NCBI GenBank assembly: GCA_015039315.1
Contig: WIDE01000001.1
Span: 891,282 to 955,281, forward strand
From: Clavulina sp. PMI_390
Lineage: Eukaryota > Basidiomycota > Agaricomycetes > Cantharellales > Hydnaceae
DNA: 64,000 nucleotides
Reading direction: 5' to 3'
Shown here: positions 13,157-24,874 of the stretch, in pieces
Position numbering within the stretch: position 1 is the first letter of the stretch
Layout: each line of letters starts with the position of its first letter
The notes under the pieces: generated by a model
The model's input: the letters and a program-made list of their open reading frames with translations, nothing else
Databases searched by the model: none
What the model was told of the DNA's origin: nothing
Program-made: the position numbers and the translations under genes

Positions 13157-13623
13157 TAGTGTTTTCCATTTCTCCCTGACTTGGCCCGTACTAGTACTAA
13201 TACACGTCAGTGCTGCTTGATCAGGGGTCGTTGGCATTGGCGCCTTCGTCCCCCTTCTTTTTTTGTCGCACGAATAATTTTTTTCTCTGAACACCTCTTA
13301 TCCTTTTTCCCTTTACGACATTTTTTCTTGTCCTTGCTCTCTGTTTATACCTGTGCAATTGCCTCCCTATCTCCCACTTTTTTGCGGACTCGTCTCTCTT
13401 CCTTACGGCCAATACTGTTTTTTGCTGTTTCATCATCTGCTAGTACTAGCATCGCCAAATTGACACCTTTCATGACGATACCCACAGTTGAGCAAAGGCT
13501 TGATCAGATTGAAGAAGGTGGTCATGATATTATTGCAGCTACAACTCGAGCTAGGCTCAACTACCAAAACATAACAAGGGGCAAAGAAGGGTTCATCCGT
13601 ACGGCAAACAAAGTGTCGGACTC
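13157..13623. other. Tail-to-tail intergenic region
   Basis: Separates the convergent CAC2 and VPS26 genes. It is T-rich between 13255 and 13440, as expected for overlapping 3' ends. No gene seen. Confidence 0.6.
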
Positions 13624-15041
13624 TTAGTTCTATGATGGCGGAAGCGTTGTCAGTATGAGTACAGCGCTGAACAAATAGATTGGAACTAACCTCTGGGATG
13701 CGGAAGACGGTGATTTCCTGGATAGAATAGGTAGGTAAGCCATCAGAAACTGCGGTGAAACGGTCGAAGGCTTCGCATACCTGCTGTTTGAAGTACCTCC
13801 GATTCTCCTCATCAATAAGCACCAAATTCAAGTAGTACCGCGTGCTAAACTTCTTATTGACGTCGCGGAACGTGGGCGTAAGCTCGAACCCGCCGAGGAA
13901 GAGCCGGATGGGGATCGTCTCCCCACGCACGGGCGCGCCGTCCATAATCTCGAATTTAGTGATCGTTTCAGATTCGTTGTATTGGTTGGGCGGTGCCCCG
14001 GTCGTTTCGCGGCGGATGATGGAGAGTTCCATGTGCTTGATCTTGATGCGGACGAGTAGGAAGTAGATCTTGCCGACGATAACATCCTTGAGGTGGTACC
14101 TGAGGTAGTTCGTGAATGAAGAGGGATGGGAAGGAAGAGAAAGAGGGTGCATAGATGGACATACTTGGATTTGTTGTATTCGAATTCAATGTGAAGACAG
14201 TCCTCTATGCCAACCTCCATCTTGATAGAATTGTTGCTGTCTGGTGGCATGCGGAACGAATGGACCCAGAGCTCCCTCTCTTGTACAACGTCTGCCAGCC
14301 TTCTTGATATGCTCACTCGCACAATATACCTAGAACCGGTCATTTCACATAGGATGTGATGAGAGGTGTATCCGCCAAGGAATGCAATGTGAACGAGCAT
14401 ACCGCAGTTTGACGTTGATTCCTTGATAGCTCTCGAATTGTTTCTCCACGTTCTTGAAAGCAAAGTCAAAGGTCTGCGCTTGCCTCATTTCTCCAGGAGC
14501 AGCTAGTTCTTGTGACAATGAGAGGAACTCGTGGTGGTTCCCTCGGTCGTAGAATAACTCTATTATCGAGAGCAGTGGATGCGAAGCGCAGTGGTTCGTA
14601 AGCAGTAGTCCTTTGGGTAGTACACAAAGATGAGTCACGTACCGATTGTCCCAATGAACTCTACTTTTATCCCCTCATGAACAAGCTTCTTCCCATCCCT
14701 CGCACGAATAGTGGCCTTTGGTGTATGAGCGATGAGGTCCGCAGTGCAGTTGGCACAGGTGAGAAACCAGAGAACACAGTAGTACAGCAGAATAGAACGC
14801 AAGGATCGGGTTCACAATTAGCATTCAGTTGCAGCATAAAGCGATTCGAATGCCCTTTCGATAGAAGAAAGAGAGAAGGAACTGGGAGGTTCACCTGTCC
14901 TACAACGGACTCGCCGTCTAGATACACGGGACATGACTCGTGGCGTTCTTTCTCCAGTTTGAGGTCCACTTGTTTCCGCTTGTCTTCATCCTGCATTCGG
15001 ATGTCGATATCCACTGGTGATGCGAAGAAGTAGGCAGCCAT
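13624..15041 (-). CDS. VPS26: Retromer subunit Vps26
   Basis: Arrestin-like subunit of the retromer complex that returns cargo from endosomes to the Golgi. Exons on the minus strand: 15041..14895, 14715..14643, 14559..14403, 14329..14165, 14099..13781, 13717..13691 and 13629..13624, giving 297 aa, the usual family length. Family hallmarks: start MAAYFFASPVDIDIRM; FDFAFKNVEKQFESYQGINV; LWVHSFRMPPDSNNSIKMEV; VGKIYFLLVRIKIKHMELSI; the block around IRLFLGGFELTPTFRDVNKK; and YYLNLVLIDEENRRYFKQQE. The 3' end is ambiguous. Splicing the last intron adds only Asn before a stop; reading through it would add about 65 residues of unrelated sequence. I favour the short end. Confidence 0.93.
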
Positions 15042-15366
15042 TGCTCAACGTCAGCGGCGAGGGGTTGATGCTTCGAGTGACTGGGCCTGTCACACGGTCA
15101 AGTCACGTTTATTTCGTGTGATTGAGCGGATTTGCCTTGAACGAGTGCTTTTACGATAGAAGATCATGTTGTATATGGTTTCCTCAAGAGGTCGGTCAAG
15201 ATACTGTAGCATATTGCGTTCGAAAAAAAATTCTTATGGAGAAGATGCCCTGGAACTAGGGACGAGTTCTGGAACACAAGGAAGATTTGCGAAGTCATGT
15301 TCATGGCAGCATAACCCATAATGGCAGTAGATACATCAAAGCGTACACCTTCAGAGGGTAAAGCAA
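15042..15366. other. Intergenic region, VPS26 promoter side
   Basis: Lies between two minus-strand genes: VPS26 start on the left, uS8 stop on the right. No coding signal. Confidence 0.6.
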
Positions 15367-16256
15367 CTAGTAGACGTAGCCGAGGATCTTGCCACCAACG
15401 TTCTTCCTACGAGCCTCCTCGTGGTCCAAGATCCCAGACGAGGTGGTCTGAAAATGCGATCAGAAAAGATCAGTATTCTGGTAAACTAGGGCAATGCGGG
15501 TGGATTAAATGATACTGACGAGGATAATAATACCGATGTTACGGGAAGGAAGCAACAAGTTGACCCAGGACTCGATCTGAGTGACCTGGACGTTGAAGCG
15601 CGGCGAGATGACGCCGGTTTTGTTGAGGCGGCCGTTCAGCTGGACCACAATCTTGCCCGCACGGTGGTCGTCGACCTGCTCGAACTCGCCGATGTAGCCT
15701 AGGATGATACCAATTTTGTCAGCATTTACCAGAAAAAAAAATGGTATCAAAGGATAGGACAAAGTATGTAACAAAGGACCAACTGCGACCGTTCACGAAA
15801 TAATAAAAAGAAGCGAGAACAGACGCTAAACAAATATCCAAGTAGTTGATCTATCGGAGCCTTAAAGCCAGCGACGAGTCGAGTTCCCCCACCGCCGGTA
15901 GTTATAACTCCGATCCACAAAAGCACAAGATAGAAAGGAGACGAGTCGAATTGAAAGGAAAAGAAATGGTGAAGAGGGATAGATTGGATCAGATGAACAT
16001 ACCGTGGCGCTGCATCACGCTGAGGAACTTGACCACGACTTTTGAGCTGGGGCGGATGAGAACCTGACGCTTGCCACGGCGCTCGGCATTGACGAGGTTG
16101 TTCTAAGAGGATCATGAGGACATATTCGATCATTCGAGAAGGGTTTACTAACAAGGCAGTCGTTCTACATCACAAGATGAGAGTCAGCCGATGAGAGATC
16201 GCAGGTCTTCACATAGCAGCACACAGATCACTCACAAGGACAGACACGCGGACCAT
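15367..16256 (-). CDS. RPS22: 40S ribosomal protein S22 / S15a (uS8)
   Basis: Small-subunit ribosomal protein. Exons 16256..16236 (21 nt), 16164..16153 (12 nt), 16102..16003, 15698..15520 and 15447..15367 give exactly 130 aa, the family's standard length. Reads [20 protein letters not shown], then [60 protein letters not shown], and ends [16 protein letters not shown] donor after the 12-nt exon gives the correct length; the next possible donor, GTAAAC four bases downstream, adds one residue. Divergent from eS17, with which it shares the 398-bp intergenic promoter. Confidence 0.96.
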
Positions 16257-16654
16257 TTTGGATTAGAAGAAGGGTTGGTGGGTGTGTCGAGAGCGACTGT
16301 GATGGAAGTAGGCAAAACTTTTTGTAAGTTTACCTGAGCTCAAGAATGAGTGTCGCACTACAGAAAGTGCGATTCAAACGAGCTTGTTGGCGAGAAAGAA
16401 AGGCCATCGTAAGAACAGGGCTAATCATTCTCTTTTGTTGCCATCATTTTCGTTGGAACCAGACTCGCTGAGCACGGCAAGAAGTGGAGATGCGTTTACC
16501 TTTTAGAACCGGCCTTGGAGGTCGTGGAGGGGGGTAGGTGGCTGTGTCGCAGTCGTCACAAACTGTACAGTCGTGACACGGTTGTTGTCGCTCGCTTGGT
16601 CCTTTCTCGTCCTCCGCCGTCCCAACTCACCTTCTTCCCTTTCACTAGCACAAA
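16257..16654. promoter_or_regulatory. Shared bidirectional promoter of two ribosomal protein genes
   Basis: Only 398 bp separate the divergent start codons of uS8 (minus) and eS17 (plus). Ribosomal protein genes are co-expressed, so this interval probably carries common control sites. I could not assign a named factor motif. Part of the interval may be 5' UTR of either gene. Confidence 0.65.
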
Positions 16655-17381
16655 ATGGTGCCTAAATTCGCTTCATACTGGCTCAGATCTCTCGTTAAAC
16701 TGTGATTCGTTTGATGCAATAGGGTCGCGTTCGCACAAAGACCGTCAAGAGGGCCTCCAGGACTCTCATCGAGAAATAGTGCGTTGGATTTCTACCTAGC
16801 GATCCTCAAATTCGCTCTTACCCTATGTGGTTTAATCGTATCCTCTAACAGCTACCCCCGCCTCACCCTTGATTTCCACACCAACAAGCGCATCATCGAT
16901 GAAGTCGTATGTTACAACCCAGGCCACTTCGGTACACCAAGCCGGAGCACTCATTTCTCGTCAACTTTACTAGGCTGTTGTCCCGTCAAAGCGTCTGCGC
17001 AACAAGATCTCTGGCTTCACTACCCACTTGATGCGCCGTATCGAGCGTGGTCCCGTCCGTGGTATCTCCTTCAAGCTACAGGAGGAGGAGCGTGAGCGCA
17101 AGGATAACTACGTCCCCGAGGTCTCCGCTCTTGCTGCCCCTGAGGGCCTTACCGTTGATCCTGATACCAAGGTCCGTCCCTGAGACACCGATCGAATCGT
17201 TGTTTCACCGTAGTTTGCTGATCATTCGTGCATCCTTCCATGTCTATAGGATCTCCTCAAGTCCCTCAACTTCGACAGCCTCCCCGTCACTGTTGGCCCC
17301 CCGATCACTGGCTACGTTGCTCCCGAGCGAGGAGACCGCCGTGGCCCGAGGCGCAACGTCCCTGGCGCCGGCCGCTCGTAA
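16655..17381 (+). CDS. RPS17: 40S ribosomal protein S17 (eS17)
   Basis: Small-subunit ribosomal protein. Exons 16655..16657, 16723..16778, 16852..16906, 16974..17171 and 17250..17381 give 147 aa. The first coding exon is the ATG alone. The protein starts [20 protein letters not shown], followed by [58 protein letters not shown] and [10 protein letters not shown], all diagnostic for eS17. The tail is the usual Gly/Arg-rich end ([16 protein letters not shown]). Convergent with the SGNH hydrolase gene, 253 bp between stop codons. Confidence 0.96.
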
Positions 17382-17634
17382 ACATCCTCTCCTCTCATCC
17401 TTTCGCTCTCTCCTCCTTTTGCTATGCGTTGGCCCTAAAAACTCGCGACGGGAACAAGCGGGCGGAATCCTCCATATTTCCTCGCACTCCATCTTTTTTG
17501 AGTGTCATGTAAAGCCAGATGTTTTTCCGTATGCTATGAGACACTATGCATGTGCTTTCTTCCACTTCAAAAAACATACGAGATAACGACGCGCGAGCCA
17601 CTACTAACTCTCGTTAAGCATTAACCAGAGTGCC

Positions 17635-18525
17635 TCAGGAAATCCATCCCTTTGATTGAGCAGACACAATTCCTGTGTGCCACGCAGTTGCCAACAACGA
17701 GTATCCCGTGTCGTCTGGGCAGGAATTACCACGAAGTTCGGTTTAGTTTCTTGTGCCTACTCTCTAGGATTATCATCACTTACTGGGGTGCAGCTCGTCC
17801 GCCATGTCGCTCGTGGTCCACCCACTAGGCCGAGGGACCCAGACCAATTTATTCCCGCTGGCGATCCGTGTGTTCAGCATACTTTGAACGCCCGAGTTGT
17901 ACGTCTCAGCAAGGGGCTCGAGTGTGCTGTCCTCGATGAGAGGAATAGCAGCCACCAGGATTACCGCGCTGGGAGAATACGTTAGGATCTCGGTAATCAA
18001 GGTGGAGAGTCGGGAGGGCGCGTTGGCGAGGTCTTCTTGGTAGTTGATGTCGTTCGTGCCTGCCATGAGCAAGACGACCTGAGTATGGACGTCGAGGGTG
18101 TGCAAGGCTTAGTATTGGTCTGATATGTATGTAAGAGTGTTGGAAGTGTGGGGTTACCTGTGGCTTCATGGCCAATGCGGGTGTGGATTGTGATGCGATT
18201 TGATCAATGACGCATCCAATATAGCCATCGTTCCAATTGTCAGCCTAGCCATGTCGCCGAATCCAGTCTCAGTAATTCTTATACGTCCTTCAAAGCGAAT
18301 GGTAGAACACACCATGGTACCAGCCTGGATCGAACCAATGTAGGTGATAGTGTTTCCATCCGACTTGGAGAGCTGTTGTAGATCATAGCGATAGCCATTC
18401 CCGTCCGTACTCTCCCAGCCATACGTGATAGAGTCTCCAAGGGCAAGGAACGTGTGGTTCCATGCCCAACTAGAAGGCAAAATTGTTGCAGCAACAAACA
18501 ATGTCGACAACGCTGCGCTCAGCAT
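17635..18525 (-). CDS. Secreted SGNH/GDSL hydrolase, possible carbohydrate esterase
   Basis: Exons 18525..18313, 18244..18158, 18078..17784 and 17714..17635 give 224 aa. A signal peptide is visible (MLSAALSTLFVAATILPSSWA). SGNH blocks: block I FLALGDSITYG with the nucleophilic Ser, block III LLMAGTNDINY, block V DELHPND with the catalytic Asp and His. Block II Gly is probably in the ADNWNDGYIG stretch. The fold and length resemble CE3-type acetyl esterases and related secreted fungal lipase/esterases; the substrate cannot be told. The last exon was found by following the A|GTAAGT donor at 17783, which completes the family's HPND-x-GY ending. Confidence 0.85.
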
Positions 18526-19028
18526 GGTGGAAGTGGGGCGATCTTGAGGTAAAGAAAATTCCTCATCTCCGCAGCCTAAATATCTCGAGTCTGGGAGGAC
18601 GAGAGGATTGGGAGTGCAGGGCCGGACAGCGCAAGGAAAATCCGAGAAGATCCCTAAGAGCCGCCGTTGGAAACTGGCCAGGTGACATGGAAGCACTCAT
18701 TCATAGTTCACACTAGTAGAGATAGATCACGGGCAATGAAGATACATTACAAAGGCGCCGTGACGAGCAAAAGTTATGACATGGTGGTAGGTGCTAAACA
18801 TAGAGATGACGGAGAAAGTGGTGAAAAGAAAATCGGATCAAGACCGCATCAGCTCCCAATCGCCCACTAGAATCGCTCTCTCTATGAGAACGATACTAGC
18901 GACGTTGGTAAAAGCGTGCGAGGCTCGTGTTGTGCAGAAAAGTACGGCCTTGACCAACTTTCATATACAAACTCTCTTCTTTCGTGATGCATAGGGCCAT
19001 GATTTTTGGGAGAAAGAACGAACGCCTC
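18526..19028. other. Intergenic region between two minus-strand genes
   Basis: Promoter side of the SGNH hydrolase and 3' flank of uL1. Nothing coding supported. Confidence 0.6.
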
Positions 19029-19938
19029 TTAGAAGAGACGAATGGGCTTGCCCATGGTAGTTTTGATGTGAAGGGACTTGACGTTCTGCCAGTTCTTCTT
19101 GAGCAGGGAAACGAGGAAGTTGATGCCTAGGCCAAGAGATTGTTTGCACAAAAGATCAACTGAAGATTTGCGCTAAAGACTTACTCAACATGACGTTGCC
19201 GAGAACCTGGTCCTCAGTCATCTGGACATGGCCGACGGCGACACCCAAGCAAAGAACCTTCTTGAGCTGGAACTTGATGGTGGACTTGACCTCGACGACC
19301 TTGTTGCCAAGGTCCTCAGCGTGGGAGATGGGGGTGGGGAACTTGCCAGCTAACAAGGCAAATCACGGGTTCGAGTCAGGTCACTTGGAGCGCGGAATGA
19401 TATGACTGTACCCTTAGAGAGACCGGGACCGAGGAGACGAGGAATCTGCTTGATCAGGGATTCAGACGACAAGAAGGCATCGTACTTCTTGGCGAGCTTC
19501 TTGACGAGCTTCTTGTTCTTGTTGAGCCTGGGTAACCAATGTTGTTCAGTAAAATACCGAGTATCGGTTAGACGGTTGGGAACCGCTCACTTCTTCAAGT
19601 CATCGGCGGTCATGTACTCGAGCTCAATCTGCTTAGCACGATCAACATCAGCGGCATCAGCGAGAATGCAGAGCGAGAGACGAGGGCGGGGGACGTTGGG
19701 GAGCCTGTAAACATACGCATCCAGTCGTGTGAGATTTGCACACGGTGACGAGCAACACAGAACCAACGCACTTGACGGTACCCGAGAAACGCTTATCACG
19801 CTGGGGGTCGTAGTTCTTGAGGCCAATCTGGAGTTCAATGGTCTCGACGAAGTTGCGACGCTTCTCGCCATTGTTCGCCTCCTCGAGCATACCCTTGATG
19901 GAGCCTCGCACGCTTGATACTGAAAGTTTGGACGACAT
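19029..19938 (-). CDS. RPL1: 60S ribosomal protein L10a / L1 (uL1)
   Basis: Large-subunit protein of the L1 stalk, which helps release deacylated tRNA. Exons 19938..19772, 19704..19591, 19527..19412, 19349..19185 and 19126..19029 give 219 aa, close to the standard 217. Starts [20 protein letters not shown], then [59 protein letters not shown], and ends with [16 protein letters not shown]. Two introns use donors that split a Lys codon as AA|GT. Located directly downstream of CCT3 on the same strand, 280 bp apart. Confidence 0.95.
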
Positions 19939-20218
19939 CGCTATTGGACCAGATGTTCCATACGATAGGGCGCAGAGAATTTATGAAACGAATCAGCAGC
20001 AACCTCAACGCGTTCTGTCATCGATGAACCTACCGAAGAGAAAGAGAGTGTTGAGGAAAAGATTGCTAGTTGGTCAACAAACGTAAATAACTATCAGCGC
20101 TTAGCTGCCAATCAGACTGGGAATCAATGCAGGCTCGAGATCGAGAGGGATGAAAGCACAATGATATTATGCGAGTATATGATCACATCTTTGTTCATGA
20201 TGAAGGGATTGCTCCAGA

Positions 20219-22381
20219 CTATGGCTCCATGCCCTCGGGCATCTCACCACCTCCACCTCCGCCACCTGCGCTCTCCCTGTTTTGTCGGCGGGCTTGTACA
20301 ATATCGTCAACACGGAGGAGCATTCTTGCGGCCTGGGGTTCACAATGAAATGAGTAAGGATGCAAGATCGATCATGAAATACGTTGCATACCTCGATCGC
20401 GGTTTTGAATGTTTGAATCTAGCGAGAGAGAGTAGAAATAAGAATGGGAGAGGGCGGGTTATCTTTGTATGAAGATAAACTATACCTTGACGCTAGCAGA
20501 CTCCAGCAGACCGTACGATTTCATGTCAACAATCTTGCCCGTGTCACCATTGACGCCCCAAGTATGTTCACCATTTGCATGCTTGGCCTGGTTGGCGAGT
20601 CAGCGTTGGCAATAGACAATAGAGGTCTAATTTATCCACATACCCTCAAATCTGTTAGCACACGGATCGCATTCCCGCCTGAGTTCTGGATCAGTGTTCT
20701 CGGAATGACCTCCATTGCTTCGCTGATTGCGCGGAAGGGCCACGCCTCGACTCCCTCTATTGTGCGCGCCTTGCTAGCGAGCAGGACACTGACTGCCATC
20801 TCGGTAGCGCCACCCCCTGGCGCCAGTCGAGGGTTGAACATGACATTACGAGCGACGGCCATGGCATCAGCCAAATTGCGATCGATCTCGTTAAGGATGT
20901 CTTTTGATGGTCCTCGGAGTAAGATCGTGCAAGCTTTCGGCGTCTTGCAATCGGTAAGGAAAGTGAAGTATCTAAGGGACACCAAGGCGTCAGCTCAGGC
21001 GCAGAAGGGGTGATAGACAACGACCTACTCATCGCCAAGTTTCTCCACGTGGAAGAGCCCGCATTGCGTGCCAACATCAGACTCGCGGAGATCCTCCACG
21101 CGGTTAACAATAGTCGCTCCAACGACACGGGCGATTCGGTTGTTATCCGATTTCCGCACACGTCGTAGAACAGTGACATTTGCTTTCAGCAGGAAGTGTT
21201 GGGCAATATCTAGAAACAAGAGGTAGATAACCCCGCAACCAGGTGAGCAATGAATGACAAAGGTTCTAATCCAACAACGCCGATCGACATACCAGAGACG
21301 CCCTTCTCCGTAAAGACAAGATCGGGCTTGAATTCGATAATCTTGTCACACAAAGCTTTGACCTGCTCCTCCTCGATCTCTTGTGCTCGAGCCCAGTCAG
21401 ACTCCTTCATGATCTCCATGTTGGTCTGGCTCTCCCCCTTCTTATACTCGAGTGGGCAATCCAGCAGCATCACGCGAGGATTCGCTATCCGTCTTCGCAT
21501 AGCAGGATGCGTCACATCCTTGTTTAGCATGACGCCATCTAAGACTTTGCTCTGCTCGATCTCGCCGCCAGGCACCTTCTCAACACGAGCATAACGCTTG
21601 ATGTCAACAGTCTTGATTCCGTCGTCGTCGCGCATGACCGTCCGCACGGCTTGCAGTGCAAGGTTGCACATGAGATCGGACCACCTCACGACAAACTTGG
21701 TACCAACAGAAGTCTTGATGAGCGCGAGCATAGCCTTGTCGTCGTTGACGTCGATGGGAACTGAGATGGTGTTGACGATCTCGAGTGCTTCTTTGAGCGC
21801 CTTGTTGAAAGCGGAGATGATAACAACAGGGTGGATATTTCGTTCAAGGAGGGGGAGGGATTGACTCAGTATTTCGCCCGCCAGGATGATGACGCTGGTG
21901 GTACCATCGCCAACTTCCTCATCTTGTGTTCGACTGAGGTCGATCATATTTTTTGCGGCGGGGTGGGCGACATCAATCTCGCGTAGAATAGCATTCCCAT
22001 CATTTGTGAGCCTAAATAAGCCAGGCGAACATGTGAGGTGAGCAGATCTTCACACTTCGGACCGCGTCGATCAACAGCTGGGCTTACAAGATCCCGCCCA
22101 TAGGGTCCAGTATCATTTTCAACATGGCTTTGGGCCCCAGACATGTCCTGATCACATCAGAGACAATCTAAACCCAGAAAAATTCATCACTCAGAGTGGT
22201 GGTTGAATAGCATCGAGGCGACAAACTTTCGCAGCCTGAATATTCGATGTCTGGGCTTTCCGCCCTGACTGCCTCTCGGGGCCGGTGTCTGGATGCAAAT
22301 CGACGTTATATCGAGGTTAATACCGCGATTCTTTCGGAGAACTAACGTACTCATGACAAAAACGGGAGTTTGTCCGCTCAT
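20219..22381 (-). CDS. CCT3: T-complex protein 1 gamma subunit (cytosolic chaperonin CCT3)
   Basis: One of eight subunits of the cytosolic ATP-driven chaperonin that folds actin and tubulin. Exons 22381..22351, 22288..22227, 22167..22088, 22011..21293, 21209..21029, 20971..20644, 20587..20486, 20418..20392 and 20332..20219 give 547 aa. Starts MSGQTPVFVMNTGPERQSGR; ATP-site motifs TCLGPKAMLKMILDPMGG, LTNDGNAILREIDVAHPAAK and DEEVGDGTTSVIILAGE are all present. APGGGATEMAVSVLL and WGVNGDTGKIVDM follow in the usual places. The C-terminal tail has a run of seven Gly before EMPEGMEP. One exon is 27 nt. An apparent start inside exon 3 is out of frame and is not used. Confidence 0.95.
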
Positions 22382-22831
22382 TTTTGGGCGACGATTCGAG
22401 AAGATGTGCCGGTGACAAGGGCGAATGTGACAGCCTCGACGACCATACACGTCAACGTCTTCCTTCAAGTCTGCCCCGTTTCCGTCTTGGAGCCTGGATT
22501 GTTATACATAGCTCTGAGATCTTATGACGCGAGATTCTCAATACAGCCTCTCTACGACTCTTCCAAATTCACATTATGTCTCAATACCAATTTTGGCATT
22601 GTGGCGTCGGTTCTTGATCCTGAAGGGGAACCGGATGATATCTTATGAAGAAGATCGCAACTCTGACACTTTGACTGTTGAAGCCATCCCGTACTGATAC
22701 ATCGCTGCATTCTCGCCAGTGGTGCTATTGCTGCCGCCCTAGTGACGGCCCGGTGCGCACACCATTGCGCCACCTCACCGCCCAGGTCAGTTGCCACCTA
22801 TCGGGAGGCGAAGACTTCCTAGGGTCTACCC

Positions 22832-22941
22832 CGGACCGTCCTTCGATTGTTCTCCAGCATGAGCTCCTCAGAAGTTAAGGGGAATATGAACAATGAACTC
22901 GATCAAGGAAGAATCGCGGTGATTTCGTGCTTGGCGGTCCG
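22832..22941. promoter_or_regulatory. Pair of CGGWCCG palindromes upstream of pectinesterase 1
   Basis: CGGACCG at 22832-22838 and CGGTCCG at 22935-22941, about 205 and 102 bp before ATG. CGG half-sites are the usual target of fungal Zn2Cys6 activators. The second pectinesterase gene has a similar pair. Function is inference; the motif also occurs by chance elsewhere in the window. Confidence 0.3.
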
Positions 22942-22980
22942 GTCGTTGAGAGCAGCACTCGACTCCACGCCCACGCCTAC

Positions 22981-22990
22981 TTATAAATAG
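22981..22990 (+). promoter_or_regulatory. TATA box of pectinesterase 1
   Basis: TTATAAATAG, 53-62 bp upstream of the start codon at 23043. Confidence 0.6.
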
Positions 22991-23042
22991 TGGCAACTTG
23001 TGCTTGGCTCTCTCTCCCCAGCTACCCTTGAAGTCAATCAGA

Positions 23043-24874
23043 ATGTGGAGTGCTTTGTCAATTTTTTCTGCCCTCGCTGGCGTCGCCAGTGTCTTCGCCG
23101 CCTCTTCCCCTCCTTCGGGTGCTATCACTATTGGTAGTGGAGGCAAATACAGCACCATTGCGGCAGGCCTTGCAGACACATCTTCCAATGTCTACTATAT
23201 CTACCCCGTTAGTTGTAATCTCCAATCCATGACACATCCCTTTGACCCCATGTTCCACAGGGTTCTTACCACGAGCAAATTTACATCAATCGTGCAAACG
23301 TGAAAATCTATGGTCAGACGTCGAATGCGCTGACCTATACTTCCAACAGTGCGTGTGCCTAAATCTGACCGAACGAGCACAACATGATACTGATGTCGTC
23401 ATTCATCTTTGAAGCTGTTACCATCTGGAACAGTCTCTCAGCCACTGCCGCTGGCTCCGATGATGCATCTGGAACTGTTCGTATCGGCACTAGTGGAACA
23501 GGTGTCTCCTTCTACAACCTGAATATTGCGAATACTTACGGTGTTGGGGTGAGTTACGCTCTGGAAGAATCAAATTTCTCAGCTAACCCACATGCAATGT
23601 TAATTCTTAGGTGAGCGTGCACAGCTGATGATACAATGTGCAGTCATGGCTAATCACTGAACGGTCAGAGCCAAGCCATCGCCCTTAGCGTTTATGGTGC
23701 GAAGTATGTATAGTTTTGTTACATGCTCAAGTGTTTGGCGCTGATTTCTTCATCCAAGCTTTGGAGGATACGGATTGAACCTTACCGGCTACCAGTGCGT
23801 TATACTAGCTACCACCGTAAATTTGTCTAACCATCATTGTTTAACAAAAAAGGGATACCCTGCTCGCCCAGTACGGGCCGTGAGTGTTAACAGTTTCCCG
23901 CCATGTTCAAAGTTCTCATGATCATCTTGTACTCTTCTCAGTGAATTCATCAGCCAGTCATTGATTGTTGGGGCCACGGACTATGTGAGTATCTCTATTA
24001 AACCGTTCTTCCTCTATTCTCTAACCCACATCTCGTAGATCTTCGGGCAGCACGCCTCGTATGTGAACAATGACGTATAGATGGTGACCCTCTGACAGGA
24101 TTATTTCGTTACTTTCTACAGGTTGTGGATCACCAAGTCTGTCCTCTACGTGAGTTCAATCAATGGTTTGTTAGAACGATCTTAACATGTTTCATACAGT
24201 CTGTGGCGAGTGGATATATGACTGCTTCGGGGTATGTGGCTATCCCGTCTCAAGTATTACGATGTTCTCATCCCGAAAATCTTCTACCCTCAGTCGCTCG
24301 TCCGCCGATGCATATTACTACGTCATCAACGATTCCACCATTGAAGGTGCTTCTGGTGTCACTTCGTACCTTGGACGGTACGTACCCAAGGCCTTCCACC
24401 AACACTAGTCCGTGTGATTACTGACTATCCTCCCAAATAGCCCTTGGGCCGATTATGCTCGGGTGATTTTCCAATCTTGCTCTCTCAGCTCTGTCGTGTA
24501 AGCCCTTGGTGCGGCAACATTGACCGGATGGCTTCTCAATCGTTCTCTCCCACAGCCCTGCCGCTGGATGGTCTCAGTGGAGTTCAAGCACTCCCAAGTA
24601 ATTTTGCCTTGTTTTTCCTCGCCAGTACCGCCTTCTGACACATATTTTATCTTTCCCAGCACCGATCATGTCACTTTCGCCGAATACGGGTAAGTAGACT
24701 TCGTTACACCGATGATACATCGAGTCTGGGCTTATGTGAATCTGGTATGTTAACAGCAACACTGGCTCTGGTGCCAGCGGTACTCGCGCGAGCTTTGCCA
24801 CGAAGCTCTCATCCCCTGTCTCCATCACGACGGTGCTTGGATCAACTTCGTGGATCGATTCGTCCTACATGTAA
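23043..24874 (+). CDS. Secreted pectin methylesterase (CE8), copy 1
   Basis: Removes methyl ester groups from homogalacturonan in plant cell walls, releasing methanol. Fifteen exons: 23043..23207, 23261..23348, 23415..23548, 23669..23703, 23759..23794, 23853..23879, 23942..23984, 24039..24058, 24122..24149, 24200..24231, 24294..24377, 24441..24497, 24556..24597, 24660..24689 and 24757..24874. The total of 939 nt gives 312 aa. Signal peptide MWSALSIFSALAGVASVFA. CE8 motifs: ITIGSGGKYSTIAAGL, YHEQIYINR, QDTLLAQYGP, the catalytic block VGATDYIFG and the C-terminal YLGRPWADYARVIF. Exons are as short as 20 nt. The opposite-strand gene at 37866-39684 is a paralogue with the same exon plan. Confidence 0.93.

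Larger units (their letters stand above)
22382..23042. other. Divergent intergenic region CCT3 / pectinesterase 1
   Basis: Separates a housekeeping gene from the first gene of the cell-wall-enzyme island. Contains a TATA box and two CGGWCCG palindromes on the pectinesterase side. No gene seen. Confidence 0.6.

Noticed and set aside
19360..19382. GGGTTCGAGTC, similar to a tRNA B box
   Set aside because: It lies in an intron of uL1 and no A box or cloverleaf can be drawn around it.
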